Origin: a bacterium
Lineage (GTDB): Bacteria > Verrucomicrobiota > Kiritimatiellia > RFP12 > DVOR01
Direction of reading: 5' to 3'
Assembly (NCBI GenBank): GCA_030535915.1
Contig: JAUNQZ010000004.1
Coordinates: 1 to 35,111, forward strand
Length of the DNA stretch: 35,111 bases
A program made the translations under genes and the position numbers. This document shows positions 1-6,329 of the stretch, piece by piece; the first letter of the stretch is position 1; the number at the start of each line of letters is the position of its first letter. The notes beneath the pieces were generated by a model that saw nothing but the letters and a program-made list of their open reading frames with translations, searched no databases and had not been told where the DNA came from.

Positions 1-2
1 TG

Positions 3-185
3 AAATTGGGAAAACCTTATAATTTAAATTTTTATTTACTAAGAGAACAAGGGCTCGATGCCTTAACGAAACACCTTCACTTGTTTTGTTTCAGAGATTT
101 ACCCATCTTATTTAAAATATCAACTGAACCACAAGATAAAACGATTACATATAAGTCACATATAGTAAGTAGTTTACTCCTCTAA
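3..185 (+). CDS. Possible 3' end of a gene entering from the left edge (partial, uncertain)
   Basis: Reading frame 3 is open from the first base of the window for 60 codons and stops at a TAA at 183-185. The translation (beginning KLGKPYNLNFYLL and ending SHIVSSLLL) has an ordinary amino-acid mix, with alternating hydrophobic and charged residues. Such a long open run is not very likely by chance in DNA this AT-rich. I do not recognise a family and there is no start codon inside the window. The hairpins at 224-257 and 270-304 lie just downstream and could end its transcript. It could still be a chance open frame. Confidence 0.3.
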   Translation, partial: KLGKPYNLNFYLLREQGLDALTKHLHLFCFRDLPILFKISTEPQDKTITYKSHIVSSLLL

Positions 186-223
186 AAATTATCGTATTTT
201 CAATTAAAAACATACCCTTTATG

Positions 224-257
224 CCAAATCCAACAAACACTTGAGTCTTGGATTTGG
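224..257. repeat. Inverted repeat, 10-bp perfect arms
   Basis: CCAAATCCAA (224-233) and TTGGATTTGG (248-257) are exact reverse complements around a 14-nt loop. Neither side carries a proper T-run, so it is not a convincing intrinsic terminator on its own. It sits directly beside the terminator at 270-304, between the possible left-edge gene end and the end of the lipoprotein gene. Confidence 0.5.
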
Positions 258-267
258 AGGATGAAAT

Positions 268-304
268 AAAAAAACAGCGCATGCCATCAGGATACGCTGT
301 TTTT
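268..304 (-). terminator. Intrinsic terminator of the lipoprotein gene, probably bidirectional
   Basis: A 10-bp perfect stem, AAAAACAGCG (270-279) with CGCTGTTTTT (295-304), encloses a 15-nt loop. Read on the minus strand the stem is followed by a run of T, as expected for a Rho-independent terminator. The lipoprotein stop codon lies about 24 bp upstream at 328. On the plus strand five T residues close the stem, so it may also stop transcription from the left edge. Confidence 0.8.
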
Positions 305-327
305 GAATTAATTTAAAGTCGTTTGAC

Positions 328-762
328 TTACTTGACTTCCTTCACACCCTTAACGGTTGCAGGATAGCCAGTGGCGGTGCACTTAATCTTCTTGAAAACA
401 AAATAGTCTTCGGTATCAATACGATAAGTTGCACCGAGCAAGTAGTCGGCTTTCTTCTCTTCGCAGGCATTATAAACAGCACCTTGCTTAGCAACGGTGT
501 TGGGATCCTTAAGGAGACTGAGACCTGGATTTGCTGTCTTAAAGGCTTCATCTGCATATCCAGAGACACCCCAAGTGATAAAGCCAAAGAGGCAGTTCAC
601 AGTTGCGTCTGCACTCACAGCAGCTTCCTGGACTTCAACATCTGCGGTATAGGCTTTTTCAACGGAGAATTCAACGGCCTTAGCACCATCACTTGTATTT
701 GCCGAAATGCAACCTGTCATAAGAGCAAGAGCAACACCAGCAAGTGTAAGCATTTTTTTCAT
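328..762 (-). CDS. Small lipoprotein, TRL-like family (tentative)
   Basis: The product is a 144-residue secreted lipoprotein. The start is taken at the ATG at 760-762 because AAAGGA lies 8-9 nt upstream; the upstream in-frame ATG at 804 would add 14 residues that spoil the signal peptide. The N-terminus MKKMLTLAGVALALMTGC is a classic signal sequence with a lipobox (MTGC), so the mature protein should begin at the lipidated Cys. The rest is a short globular domain of a kind common in PVC bacteria: an AxV.CLFGFITWG stretch, an AYNAC-like segment and the end KIKCTATGYPATVKGVKEV. It recalls TRL-like ('tRNA-associated locus') proteins, whose role is unknown. That family call is from memory and weak. 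A strong promoter and strong ribosome site suggest high expression. It is monocistronic. Confidence 0.75.
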   Translation of the reverse strand: MKKMLTLAGVALALMTGCISANTSDGAKAVEFSVEKAYTADVEVQEAAVSADATVNCLFGFITWGVSGYADEAFKTANPGLSLLKDPNTVAKQGAVYNACEEKKADYLLGATYRIDTEDYFVFKKIKCTATGYPATVKGVKEVK

Positions 763-792
763 TGTTGTATTCCTTTCGCTTTTGTGTTTCAT

Positions 793-823
793 GTGACGTT
801 CCAAGGTTTACACCTCGCGTCAC
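793..823 (-). other. 5'-UTR hairpin of the lipoprotein mRNA
   Basis: GTGACG (793-798) pairs with CGTCAC (818-823), and inside it AGGT (804-807) pairs with ACCT (812-815) around a four-base loop. From the promoter spacing the transcript should begin at about 822-823, so this hairpin would form at the very 5' end of the mRNA. A hairpin there is known to protect some mRNAs from decay. That role here is inference. Confidence 0.5.
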
Positions 824-829
824 GCGGCT

Positions 830-859
830 ATTATAATTCTTTTTTAAGGTATGTGTCAA
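830..859 (-). promoter_or_regulatory. Sigma70-type promoter of the lipoprotein gene
   Basis: On the minus strand TTGACA (859-854) and TATAAT (835-830) are both full consensus hexamers, separated by 18 bp. Transcription should begin near 823, leaving a leader of about 60 nt before the ATG at 762. This is the best housekeeping promoter visible in the window. Confidence 0.85.
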
Positions 860-998
860 TAAAAAAACATGCTTTTTTATTTTTTAATAACCTTTATGAC
901 CATCATTTCGTCAATAAATCTAGGTTTGATTCCATATCTAAAATTACAATACACTCTAGTTCCAACGAAATATGCAAAGATTAAAAATTAAATATGTG

Positions 999-1060
999 TA
1001 TGACAAATGACATGGCAAATGGCACGATGGCGTGTCATAAGAGTATGCCAAATATGGCAC
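999..1060 (+). promoter_or_regulatory. Candidate upstream activator region of the dnaK promoter (TGGCA repeats)
   Basis: ATGGCA/G words occur at 1012, 1019, 1027 and 1054, and the same TGGCAC word forms the -24 element at 1102. TATGACA (999-1005) is inverted as TGTCATA (1033-1039). TGCCA (1046-1050) is inverted as TGGCA (1055-1059) around 4 bp. Such palindromes about 50-100 bp upstream are where enhancer-binding proteins of sigma54 promoters usually bind. The role assigned here is inference from position and symmetry. Confidence 0.4.
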
Positions 1061-1101
1061 AGTTTATGTAAAAAAAGGTTTTTAAGAACTTTTATTTATT
1101 T

Positions 1102-1117
1102 TGGCACGCCTCTTGCA
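1102..1117 (+). promoter_or_regulatory. Sigma54 (-24/-12) promoter of dnaK-groS-groL
   Basis: TGGCACGCCTCTTGCA matches the sigma54 consensus TGGCAC-N5-TTGCA exactly, with the GG (1103-1104) and GC (1115-1116) dinucleotides 10 bp apart as required. Transcription would start near 1128, giving a leader of about 104 nt. I see no CIRCE operator (TTAGCACTC-N9-GAGTGCTAA) and no convincing -35/-10 pair in this intergenic region. A TTATAG word overlaps the -12 end but lacks a good -35. Confidence 0.65.
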
Positions 1118-1141
1118 TTATAGGGATGTGAAGATTCGATG

Positions 1142-1210
1142 TTGCCGACGGTTGGCAATCATACGATTTTTAATAAAAGGTCTCGCGTAGAGGCCGGGTC
1201 TTAAAAAGAC
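1142..1210 (+). other. dnaK leader with two short hairpins
   Basis: Within the predicted leader, TTGCC (1142-1146) can pair with GGCAA (1154-1158). Further down GTCTT (1198-1202) can pair with AAGAC (1206-1210), just upstream of the ribosome site AAAGGA (1219-1224). Stems of five base pairs are weak. A temperature-sensitive role is only a possibility. Confidence 0.3.
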
Positions 1211-1231
1211 TTTTAAAGAAAGGAAAATACA

Positions 1232-3124
1232 ATGAGTAAAGTTCTTGGTATTGACTTGGGTACGACCAATTCTTGCATGGCAATCATGGAAGGTGGCGAA
1301 GCACGTGTGTTGGAAAATGCAGAAGGTCAGCGCACGACGCCCTCGATCGTGGCCTTTGCTGCAAATGGTGAACGTTTGGTTGGCTTGCCTGCAAAGCGTC
1401 AGGCCGTGATGAATCCAAAAGGTACAATTTATTCTGTGAAGCGTTTCATGGGTCGCAAGTTTGATGAAATGCAGAAGGAAATCGCAATGGTTCCTTATGA
1501 AGTTACCCGTGCGGCAAATGGTGACGCTGCAATTAAGGTCGGCGATAAGACTTATTCTCCGCCCGAAATCTCTGCTATGATTTTGGCAAAGTTGAAGGCT
1601 GACGCTGAAATGCGTTTGGGTGAGCCTATCACGCAGGCCATCATTACGGTTCCGGCATACTTCAATGACTCTCAGCGTCAGGCTACGAAGGACGCAGGTA
1701 AGATTGCAGGTCTCGAAGTGCTCCGTATTATCAATGAACCTACAGCAGCTTCGTTGGCTTATGGTTTGGATAAGAAGAGCGATGAAAAGATTGCTGTTTA
1801 TGACTTCGGCGGTGGTACGTTTGATATCTCCGTGCTCGATATCGGCGACGGTGTTTTCGAAGTGAAGGCGACCAATGGCGATACTCAGCTCGGCGGTGAC
1901 GATGTTGACCAGGCCATCATGCAGTGGCTCTTTGATTCCTTCAAGGCTCAGACTGGCATTGACCTCTCTAAGGACAACCAAGCCATTCAACGTATTAAGG
2001 AAGCTGCAGAAAAGGCGAAGGTTGAACTCTCCAGCGCTCAGACGAGCGATATCAATCTCCCCTTCATCACGATGGATGCTACAGGTCCTAAGCACTTGAC
2101 CGAATCCCTCTCTCGTGCAAAGCTCGAACAGCTCGCTGATAGCTTGGTGGAACGCACCGTTATGCCTTGCCGTAAGTGTATGGAAGATGCGGGCATCTCC
2201 TCGGTTGACGAAGTCGTTCTCGTTGGTGGTCAGACCCGTATGCCTCGCCTCCAGGAAAAGGCAAAGGAAATTTTCGGCAAGGAACCCCACAAGGGCGTGA
2301 ACCCTGACGAAGTCGTTGCAATGGGCGCTGCTATTCAGGGCGGTATCTTGAAGGGTGAAGTGAAGGATGTGCTCTTGCTTGACGTGACCCCGCTTACACT
2401 CTCGATTGAAACCTTGGGTGGCATTGCTACTCCGTTGATTGATCGTAACACCACGATTCCTTGTAAGAAGTCTGAAGTCTTCTCGACGGCGGTTGACAAT
2501 CAGCCCGGCGTGGAAATCAAGATTTGCCAGGGTGAACGTAAGATGGCCGCAGATAACAAGTTGCTCGGTCGTTTCAACCTCGAAGGTATTCCTCCAGCAC
2601 CTCGTGGCGTGCCACAAATCGAAGTGACTTTTGATATCGACCCTAACGGCATCCTCAATGTGACTGCTAAGGATAAGGGCACGGGCAAGGAACAGAAGAT
2701 CACAATCACGGCTTCTTCGGGTCTCTCCAAGGACGAAATCGAAAAGATGCGTGAAGACGCAGAACGTTACGCGAAGGAAGACGAAGAACGCAAGAGCGCT
2801 ATCGAAACCCGCAACCAAGCAGAACAAATGGCGTATCAGGCTGAAAAGATGCTCAAGGAAAATGGCGATAAGATTCCTGCAGAAACCAAGACGCAGATTG
2901 AAACGGCGATCAAGGAACTCAAGGATGCTCTCGCTGGCACCGATAATGTAGCCATCAAGGCGAAGCAGGATGCGCTTGTGCAGATCCTCCAGACCGCTGG
3001 CGCTGCAATGTATCAGCAGGATGGTGCTGGCGCTGGCGCGGCTCCGGGTGCAGAAGGTCCCACGCCTGAAGCAGAAAAGAAGCAAGATGACAATGTCGTT
3101 GATGCTGATTTCAAGATGAACTAA
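1232..3124 (+). CDS. dnaK: Molecular chaperone DnaK (Hsp70)
   Basis: ATP-dependent Hsp70 chaperone of the cytoplasm that binds and releases unfolded segments of proteins. It is full length (630 residues). The nucleotide-binding domain carries GIDLGTTNS (6-14), [12 protein letters not shown] (167-178), [10 protein letters not shown] (191-200) and the threonine of NGDT (218), matching the autophosphorylation site of the family. [10 protein letters not shown], the [14 protein letters not shown] linker/substrate domain and a Gly/Ala-rich tail ending [10 protein letters not shown] follow. The start is fixed by AAAGGA 7 nt upstream. The gene leads a cluster with groS and groL. Its usual partners grpE and dnaJ are not next to it, and neither is hrcA. 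Control appears to come from the sigma54-type promoter at 1102-1117. Confidence 0.98.
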   Translation: MSKVLGIDLGTTNSCMAIMEGGEARVLENAEGQRTTPSIVAFAANGERLVGLPAKRQAVMNPKGTIYSVKRFMGRKFDEMQKEIAMVPYEVTRAANGDAAIKVGDKTYSPPEISAMILAKLKADAEMRLGEPITQAIITVPAYFNDSQRQATKDAGKIAGLEVLRIINEPTAASLAYGLDKKSDEKIAVYDFGGGTFDISVLDIGDGVFEVKATNGDTQLGGDDVDQAIMQWLFDSFKAQTGIDLSKDNQAIQRIKEAAEKAKVELSSAQTSDINLPFITMDATGPKHLTESLSRAKLEQLADSLVERTVMPCRKCMEDAGISSVDEVVLVGGQTRMPRLQEKAKEIFGKEPHKGVNPDEVVAMGAAIQGGILKGEVKDVLLLDVTPLTLSIETLGGIATPLIDRNTTIPCKKSEVFSTAVDNQPGVEIKICQGERKMAADNKLLGRFNLEGIPPAPRGVPQIEVTFDIDPNGILNVTAKDKGTGKEQKITITASSGLSKDEIEKMREDAERYAKEDEERKSAIETRNQAEQMAYQAEKMLKENGDKIPAETKTQIETAIKELKDALAGTDNVAIKAKQDALVQILQTAGAAMYQQDGAGAGAAPGAEGPTPEAEKKQDDNVVDADFKMN

Positions 3125-3133
3125 TTTTTCGCT

Positions 3134-3156
3134 CCCGTGTGCCTCGTGCACACGGG
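3134..3156 (+). other. Intercistronic hairpin between dnaK and groS
   Basis: CCCGTGTGC (3134-3142) and GCACACGGG (3148-3156) form a 9-bp GC-rich stem with a 5-nt loop, starting 10 nt after the dnaK stop. No T-run follows (AATCCTAACA), so full termination is unlikely. It could protect or mark a processing point between the dnaK and groSL parts of the message, or act as a partial terminator. Confidence 0.6.
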
Positions 3157-3197
3157 AATCCTAACACAACAATTTATTAAAGAAAAAGGAAATGAAT

Positions 3198-3494
3198 ATG
3201 GCTAATACTCCCGCAATTCGTCCTCTTGGCGACCGCGTGCTCGTCCTCCCGAACGAAGAAAAAGAAGTCACCCGTGGTGGCATCATCATCCCTGACACGG
3301 CAAAGGAAAAGCCGATGGAAGGTACCGTTATTGCGCTCGGCATTAAGCGTGATAAAGATGGCAAGGAAATGCCGTTTGACGTCAAGGTCGGCGATGTCGT
3401 TCTCTTGCCGAAATATGGTGGCACTGAAGTGAAGTTGGATGGCACAACCTACCAGCTCGTTCGTTCGGACGACCTTCTCGGCATCCTCGGTTAA
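3198..3494 (+). CDS. groS: Co-chaperonin GroES (Hsp10)
   Basis: GroES forms the heptameric lid of the GroEL folding chamber in the cytoplasm. The product (98 residues from this start) shows the family landmarks: [10 protein letters not shown] near the N-terminus, the mobile loop [17 protein letters not shown] that contacts GroEL, the GTVIALG strand, and the C-terminal [15 protein letters not shown]. The start at 3198 (MANTPAIRP) is preferred over the in-frame ATG at 3192, because AAAGGA ends at 3190, only 1 nt from the first ATG but 7 nt from the second. It lies 73 bp after dnaK and 37 bp before groL and is probably co-transcribed with both. Confidence 0.97.
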   Translation: MANTPAIRPLGDRVLVLPNEEKEVTRGGIIIPDTAKEKPMEGTVIALGIKRDKDGKEMPFDVKVGDVVLLPKYGGTEVKLDGTTYQLVRSDDLLGILG

Positions 3495-3531
3495 TCATTT
3501 TTAAATTATTTCTAAATAAAGGATTTCAACA

Positions 3532-5163
3532 ATGTCTGCTAAGCAAATGAAGTATGAAAGCGATGCACGCCAAGCTATTCTTAACGGCGTGAGCAAACTC
3601 GCCAAGGCAGTGGCTACCACCCTCGGTCCCTGCGGTCGTAATGTTATCATCGACAAGAAGTTCGGCTCCCCCCAGATCACCAAGGACGGTGTGACCGTCG
3701 CAAAGGAAGTTGAGCTTCCCGATCCTTTCGAAAATATGGGCGCACAGATGGTGCGTGAAGTAGCTTCCAAGACCAACGATATCGCTGGTGACGGTACCAC
3801 CACAGCAACCATTCTCGGCGAAGCAATCTATCGTGAAGGGTTGAAGAATGTCACCGCTGGTGCTAATCCTCAGGCCGTGAAGCGTGGCATCGACAAGGCC
3901 GCTGCCGCTGCTGTTGAAGCTATCGCGGGCCTCTCCAAGAAGGTTTCCACTTCTGACGAAGTCGCTCAGGTTGCTACCATCTCCGCAAATGGTGACATTG
4001 AAATCGGCACCATCATCGCTGATGCGATGGATAAAGTCGGCAAAGACGGCACCATCACAGTTGAAGATGGCAAGACCACCGAAACCATTTCTGACGTTGT
4101 CGAAGGTATGCAGTTCGACAAGGGCTACCTCTCCCCCTATTTCGTGACCGCAGCTGAAAGCATGGAATGTATCCTCGATAGCCCCTATATCCTCATCTAC
4201 GAAAAGAAGATCTCCAACCTCAACGATATGCTTCCCGTCCTTCAGGGCGTAGCAAAGAGCGGTCACCCCCTCCTCATCATCGCTGAAGATGTTGAAGGTG
4301 AAGCTCTCGCAACCCTCGTTGTGAACCGCCTCCGTGGCAACTTGCAGATTTGCGCAGTGAAGGCTCCTGGCTTCGGCGATCGTCGTAAAGAAATGCTCAA
4401 GGATATCGCCATCCTCACCGGCGGCCAAGTCATCTCTGAAGATCTCGGCATCAAGCTTGACTCTGTTACCCTTGATCAGCTCGGCAAGGCAAAGCGTATC
4501 ACCATTGACAAGGAATCAACCACCATTGTGGAAGGCGCTGGTAAGACCTCTGAAATCCAAGGTCGCGTTGCTGAAATCAAGCATCAGATTGACACCACCA
4601 CTTCTGACTATGATCGTGAAAAGCTTCAGGAACGCCTCGCTAAGCTCGCTGGCGGTGTCGCTGTCATCAAAGTCGGCGCACAGACCGAAGCTGCGATGAA
4701 GGAAAAGAAGGATCGTGTTGACGATGCTCTTCACGCAACCCGTGCAGCTGTGGAAGAAGGCGTTGTCCCTGGTGGTGGTGTTGCTCTCCTCCGTTGCCAG
4801 AAGGCTGTGGAAGATTGTGCAGCAACCCTCGCTGGCGATGAACGCATCGGCGCTGAAATCCTCGGCCGTGCAATGGAAGCTCCTCTCCGTCAGCTCGTTT
4901 CCAATGCAGGTCTCGAAGCTGCTCTCATCGTTGAAAAGGTGAAGTGCGCTGAAGGTAGCAATGGTTACAACGTTGCAACAGGCGAATTCGTCGACCTCAT
5001 CAAGGCTGGTGTCCTTGACCCCGCTAAGGTGACCCGTTCTGCACTTCAGAACGCCGCCTCTATCGCAGGTCTCCTTCTCACCACCGAATGCATGGTCACA
5101 GAAATTCCTGAGCCCAAGACTGCTCCTGCAATGCCTGACCCTGGCATGGGTGGCATGATGTAA
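3532..5163 (+). CDS. groL: Chaperonin GroEL (Hsp60)
   Basis: The subunit of the 14-mer ATP-driven folding chamber; 543 residues, normal length. The equatorial domain contains [10 protein letters not shown] (29-38), the nucleotide-binding [10 protein letters not shown] (86-95) and, late in the protein, [14 protein letters not shown]. The apical domain includes [12 protein letters not shown]. The C-terminus ends in the characteristic Gly/Met tail (PDPGMGGMM), shorter than in many species. AAAGGA stands 8-9 nt before the ATG. Codon choice is markedly C-ending (CTC, ATC, ACC), more so than in dnaK, as expected for a very highly expressed gene. A strong terminator follows 24 bp after the stop. Confidence 0.98.
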   Translation: MSAKQMKYESDARQAILNGVSKLAKAVATTLGPCGRNVIIDKKFGSPQITKDGVTVAKEVELPDPFENMGAQMVREVASKTNDIAGDGTTTATILGEAIYREGLKNVTAGANPQAVKRGIDKAAAAAVEAIAGLSKKVSTSDEVAQVATISANGDIEIGTIIADAMDKVGKDGTITVEDGKTTETISDVVEGMQFDKGYLSPYFVTAAESMECILDSPYILIYEKKISNLNDMLPVLQGVAKSGHPLLIIAEDVEGEALATLVVNRLRGNLQICAVKAPGFGDRRKEMLKDIAILTGGQVISEDLGIKLDSVTLDQLGKAKRITIDKESTTIVEGAGKTSEIQGRVAEIKHQIDTTTSDYDREKLQERLAKLAGGVAVIKVGAQTEAAMKEKKDRVDDALHATRAAVEEGVVPGGGVALLRCQKAVEDCAATLAGDERIGAEILGRAMEAPLRQLVSNAGLEAALIVEKVKCAEGSNGYNVATGEFVDLIKAGVLDPAKVTRSALQNAASIAGLLLTTECMVTEIPEPKTAPAMPDPGMGGMM

Positions 5164-5186
5164 GTCATTGTCTCTCTCAATGGAAC

Positions 5187-5219
5187 AAAAATCCCCGAGG
5201 CTTCTCGGGGATTTTTTTA
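5187..5219 (+). terminator. Intrinsic terminator of the dnaK-groS-groL cluster
   Basis: ATCCCCGAG (5191-5199) pairs with CTCGGGGAT (5204-5212) around GCTT, and flanking A and T runs extend the stem. Seven T residues follow on the plus strand. This is a textbook Rho-independent terminator. Confidence 0.95.
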
Positions 5220-5294
5220 TTCTAAGCTCTCACTTTAACACACGTTAACAAACTGTTTATAATTCATCTTTTCAAAGCCTATTGAATTCATCTT

Positions 5295-5353
5295 GAAAAC
5301 AACCGATTTGTAAACTGAAAACAGCCGATTTCCAAAGTACAAATCGGCTGTTT
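5295..5353 (-). terminator. Terminator region of dus, with a duplicated arm
   Basis: AAACAGCCGATTT (5319-5331) and AAATCGGCTGTTT (5341-5353) make a 13-bp perfect stem with a 9-nt loop, 28 bp beyond the dus stop. On the minus strand the stem runs into TTTT. A second, near-identical copy of the left arm (GAAAACAACCGATTT, 5295-5309) lies 22 bp away from GAAAACAGCCGATTT (5317-5331), so two alternative hairpins can share the same right arm. Confidence 0.75.
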
Positions 5354-5381
5354 CTAAAAATACCTAAAAACTGCTATAAAT

Positions 5382-6326
5382 TTACTTCCAACGAAGATGT
5401 GCAAGCGAGAGCACACGGGTGAATTCAAGACGGGTACGAGTCAACTTAAGACTATCCCAAAGTCGATCGCCATTTTGAAAGGTCGGAGCAAGATAACTCC
5501 AAAGTTCTTTTAAATGACCAAGTAGAGAATGATCGCCAAAAGATGTTTCTGCGTAACCTTGAAGAATCGTTTCATGCCAAGCAAGAAAACGATTCATGTC
5601 ACGCGTATCTGTACCTTGTTGAATAGATTCCGCGAGAAAAGGATTCGCAACAATCCCACGGCCCAACATCCAGCGTTGGATTTGAGGGAAACGCGTATGA
5701 ATGCGTTGAAAATCTTCAAGTGTACGGATATCACCATTATAAACAAGCGGCAGACGTACACGCTCCGCGACGCGAGCAAAGGCATCCAAATCAACGGCCC
5801 CCTCATACATTTGCTTCGCCGTGCGAGGATGGACACAAATTTCACGAAGCGGAAATGATTGAATCGTATCAAGGCGTTTAAGAAGAAGTTCTTTATCCTC
5901 TAAACCAAGACGAACTTTAATTGAAAAATGCCCCTCCCCTAAGGTTTCACAACCTGCGGCAAGCATTTCTGCAAGAACTTTTTCATCTTTAAGCAAGCCA
6001 GAGCCTCGTCCTTTCTTTGCTACAAAAGGCCAAGGACACCCTGCGTTTAAATCTACATCCGTATAACCCAAGGCTTGCATCGCTCGTAACATCACGCGGA
6101 GTTGATCGGGCGACTTCCCAATCACTTGCGGGACTAGAGGAAGACCTGAGGGTTGAATTGTAGGATCAATACTTTTAAGGACCTCTGGCTTTACCTTCGG
6201 TCCTTGTGTTGTTGCGATAAACGGTGCTACCGCAAGGTTGAGCCCCGTCATGTGTTGAACAAAGGCTTGACGGAAAGTCAAACCTGTAACCCCACGAAGA
6301 GGCGCAAGGTAAAGTGTTGGAGTCAT
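5382..6326 (-). CDS. dus: tRNA-dihydrouridine synthase
   Basis: Flavoenzyme that reduces uridine to dihydrouridine in tRNA, using FMN and NADPH. The 314-residue product opens with MTPTLYLAPLRGVTGLTFR, the Dus TIM-barrel entry. NAGCPWPFVAKKGRGSGLL (94-112) holds the catalytic Cys97, followed by SIKVRLGLEDKE, ICVHPRTAKQMYEGAVD and VYNGDIRTLED, the FMN/phosphate-binding strands. Length and motifs resemble the DusC-like branch, but I would not assign a subtype. The ATG at 6324-6326 follows the tex stop by 3 nt; a GTG directly before it (6327-6329) could also start translation, and AGGA sits in the tex end. It is the last gene of a tex-dus unit and ends at the hairpin at 5319-5353. Confidence 0.93.
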   Translation of the reverse strand: MTPTLYLAPLRGVTGLTFRQAFVQHMTGLNLAVAPFIATTQGPKVKPEVLKSIDPTIQPSGLPLVPQVIGKSPDQLRVMLRAMQALGYTDVDLNAGCPWPFVAKKGRGSGLLKDEKVLAEMLAAGCETLGEGHFSIKVRLGLEDKELLLKRLDTIQSFPLREICVHPRTAKQMYEGAVDLDAFARVAERVRLPLVYNGDIRTLEDFQRIHTRFPQIQRWMLGRGIVANPFLAESIQQGTDTRDMNRFLAWHETILQGYAETSFGDHSLLGHLKELWSYLAPTFQNGDRLWDSLKLTRTRLEFTRVLSLAHLRWK

Positions 6327-6329
6327 CAC

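Noticed and set aside
763-804. Upstream ATG of the lipoprotein gene (adds MERHMKHKSERNTT)
   Set aside because: It would place a charged stretch in front of the signal peptide and overlaps the leader and ribosome site. The ATG at 762 has an ideal Shine-Dalgarno.
484-984. 166-codon plus-strand frame over the lipoprotein gene and its promoter
   Set aside because: It runs antisense to the lipoprotein and through its promoter and leader, is Cys/Phe/His-rich like a shadow, and has no ribosome site.
1061-1231. CIRCE/HrcA operator or sigma32 promoter before dnaK
   Set aside because: Looked for TTAGCACTC-N9-GAGTGCTAA and for a CTTGAA-type -35 with CCCCAT-type -10. Neither is present; only the -24/-12 pattern fits.
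1118-3151. Long open frame (677 codons) antisense to dnaK
   Set aside because: It mirrors dnaK codon by codon, has no ribosome site, and its composition (rich in Cys, His, Arg and Phe) is that of a reverse-frame shadow. The sense frame is unmistakable DnaK.
3526-4428. 300-codon open frame antisense to groL
   Set aside because: A shadow of the strongly codon-biased groL gene; the product resembles no protein family and no promoter or ribosome site supports it.
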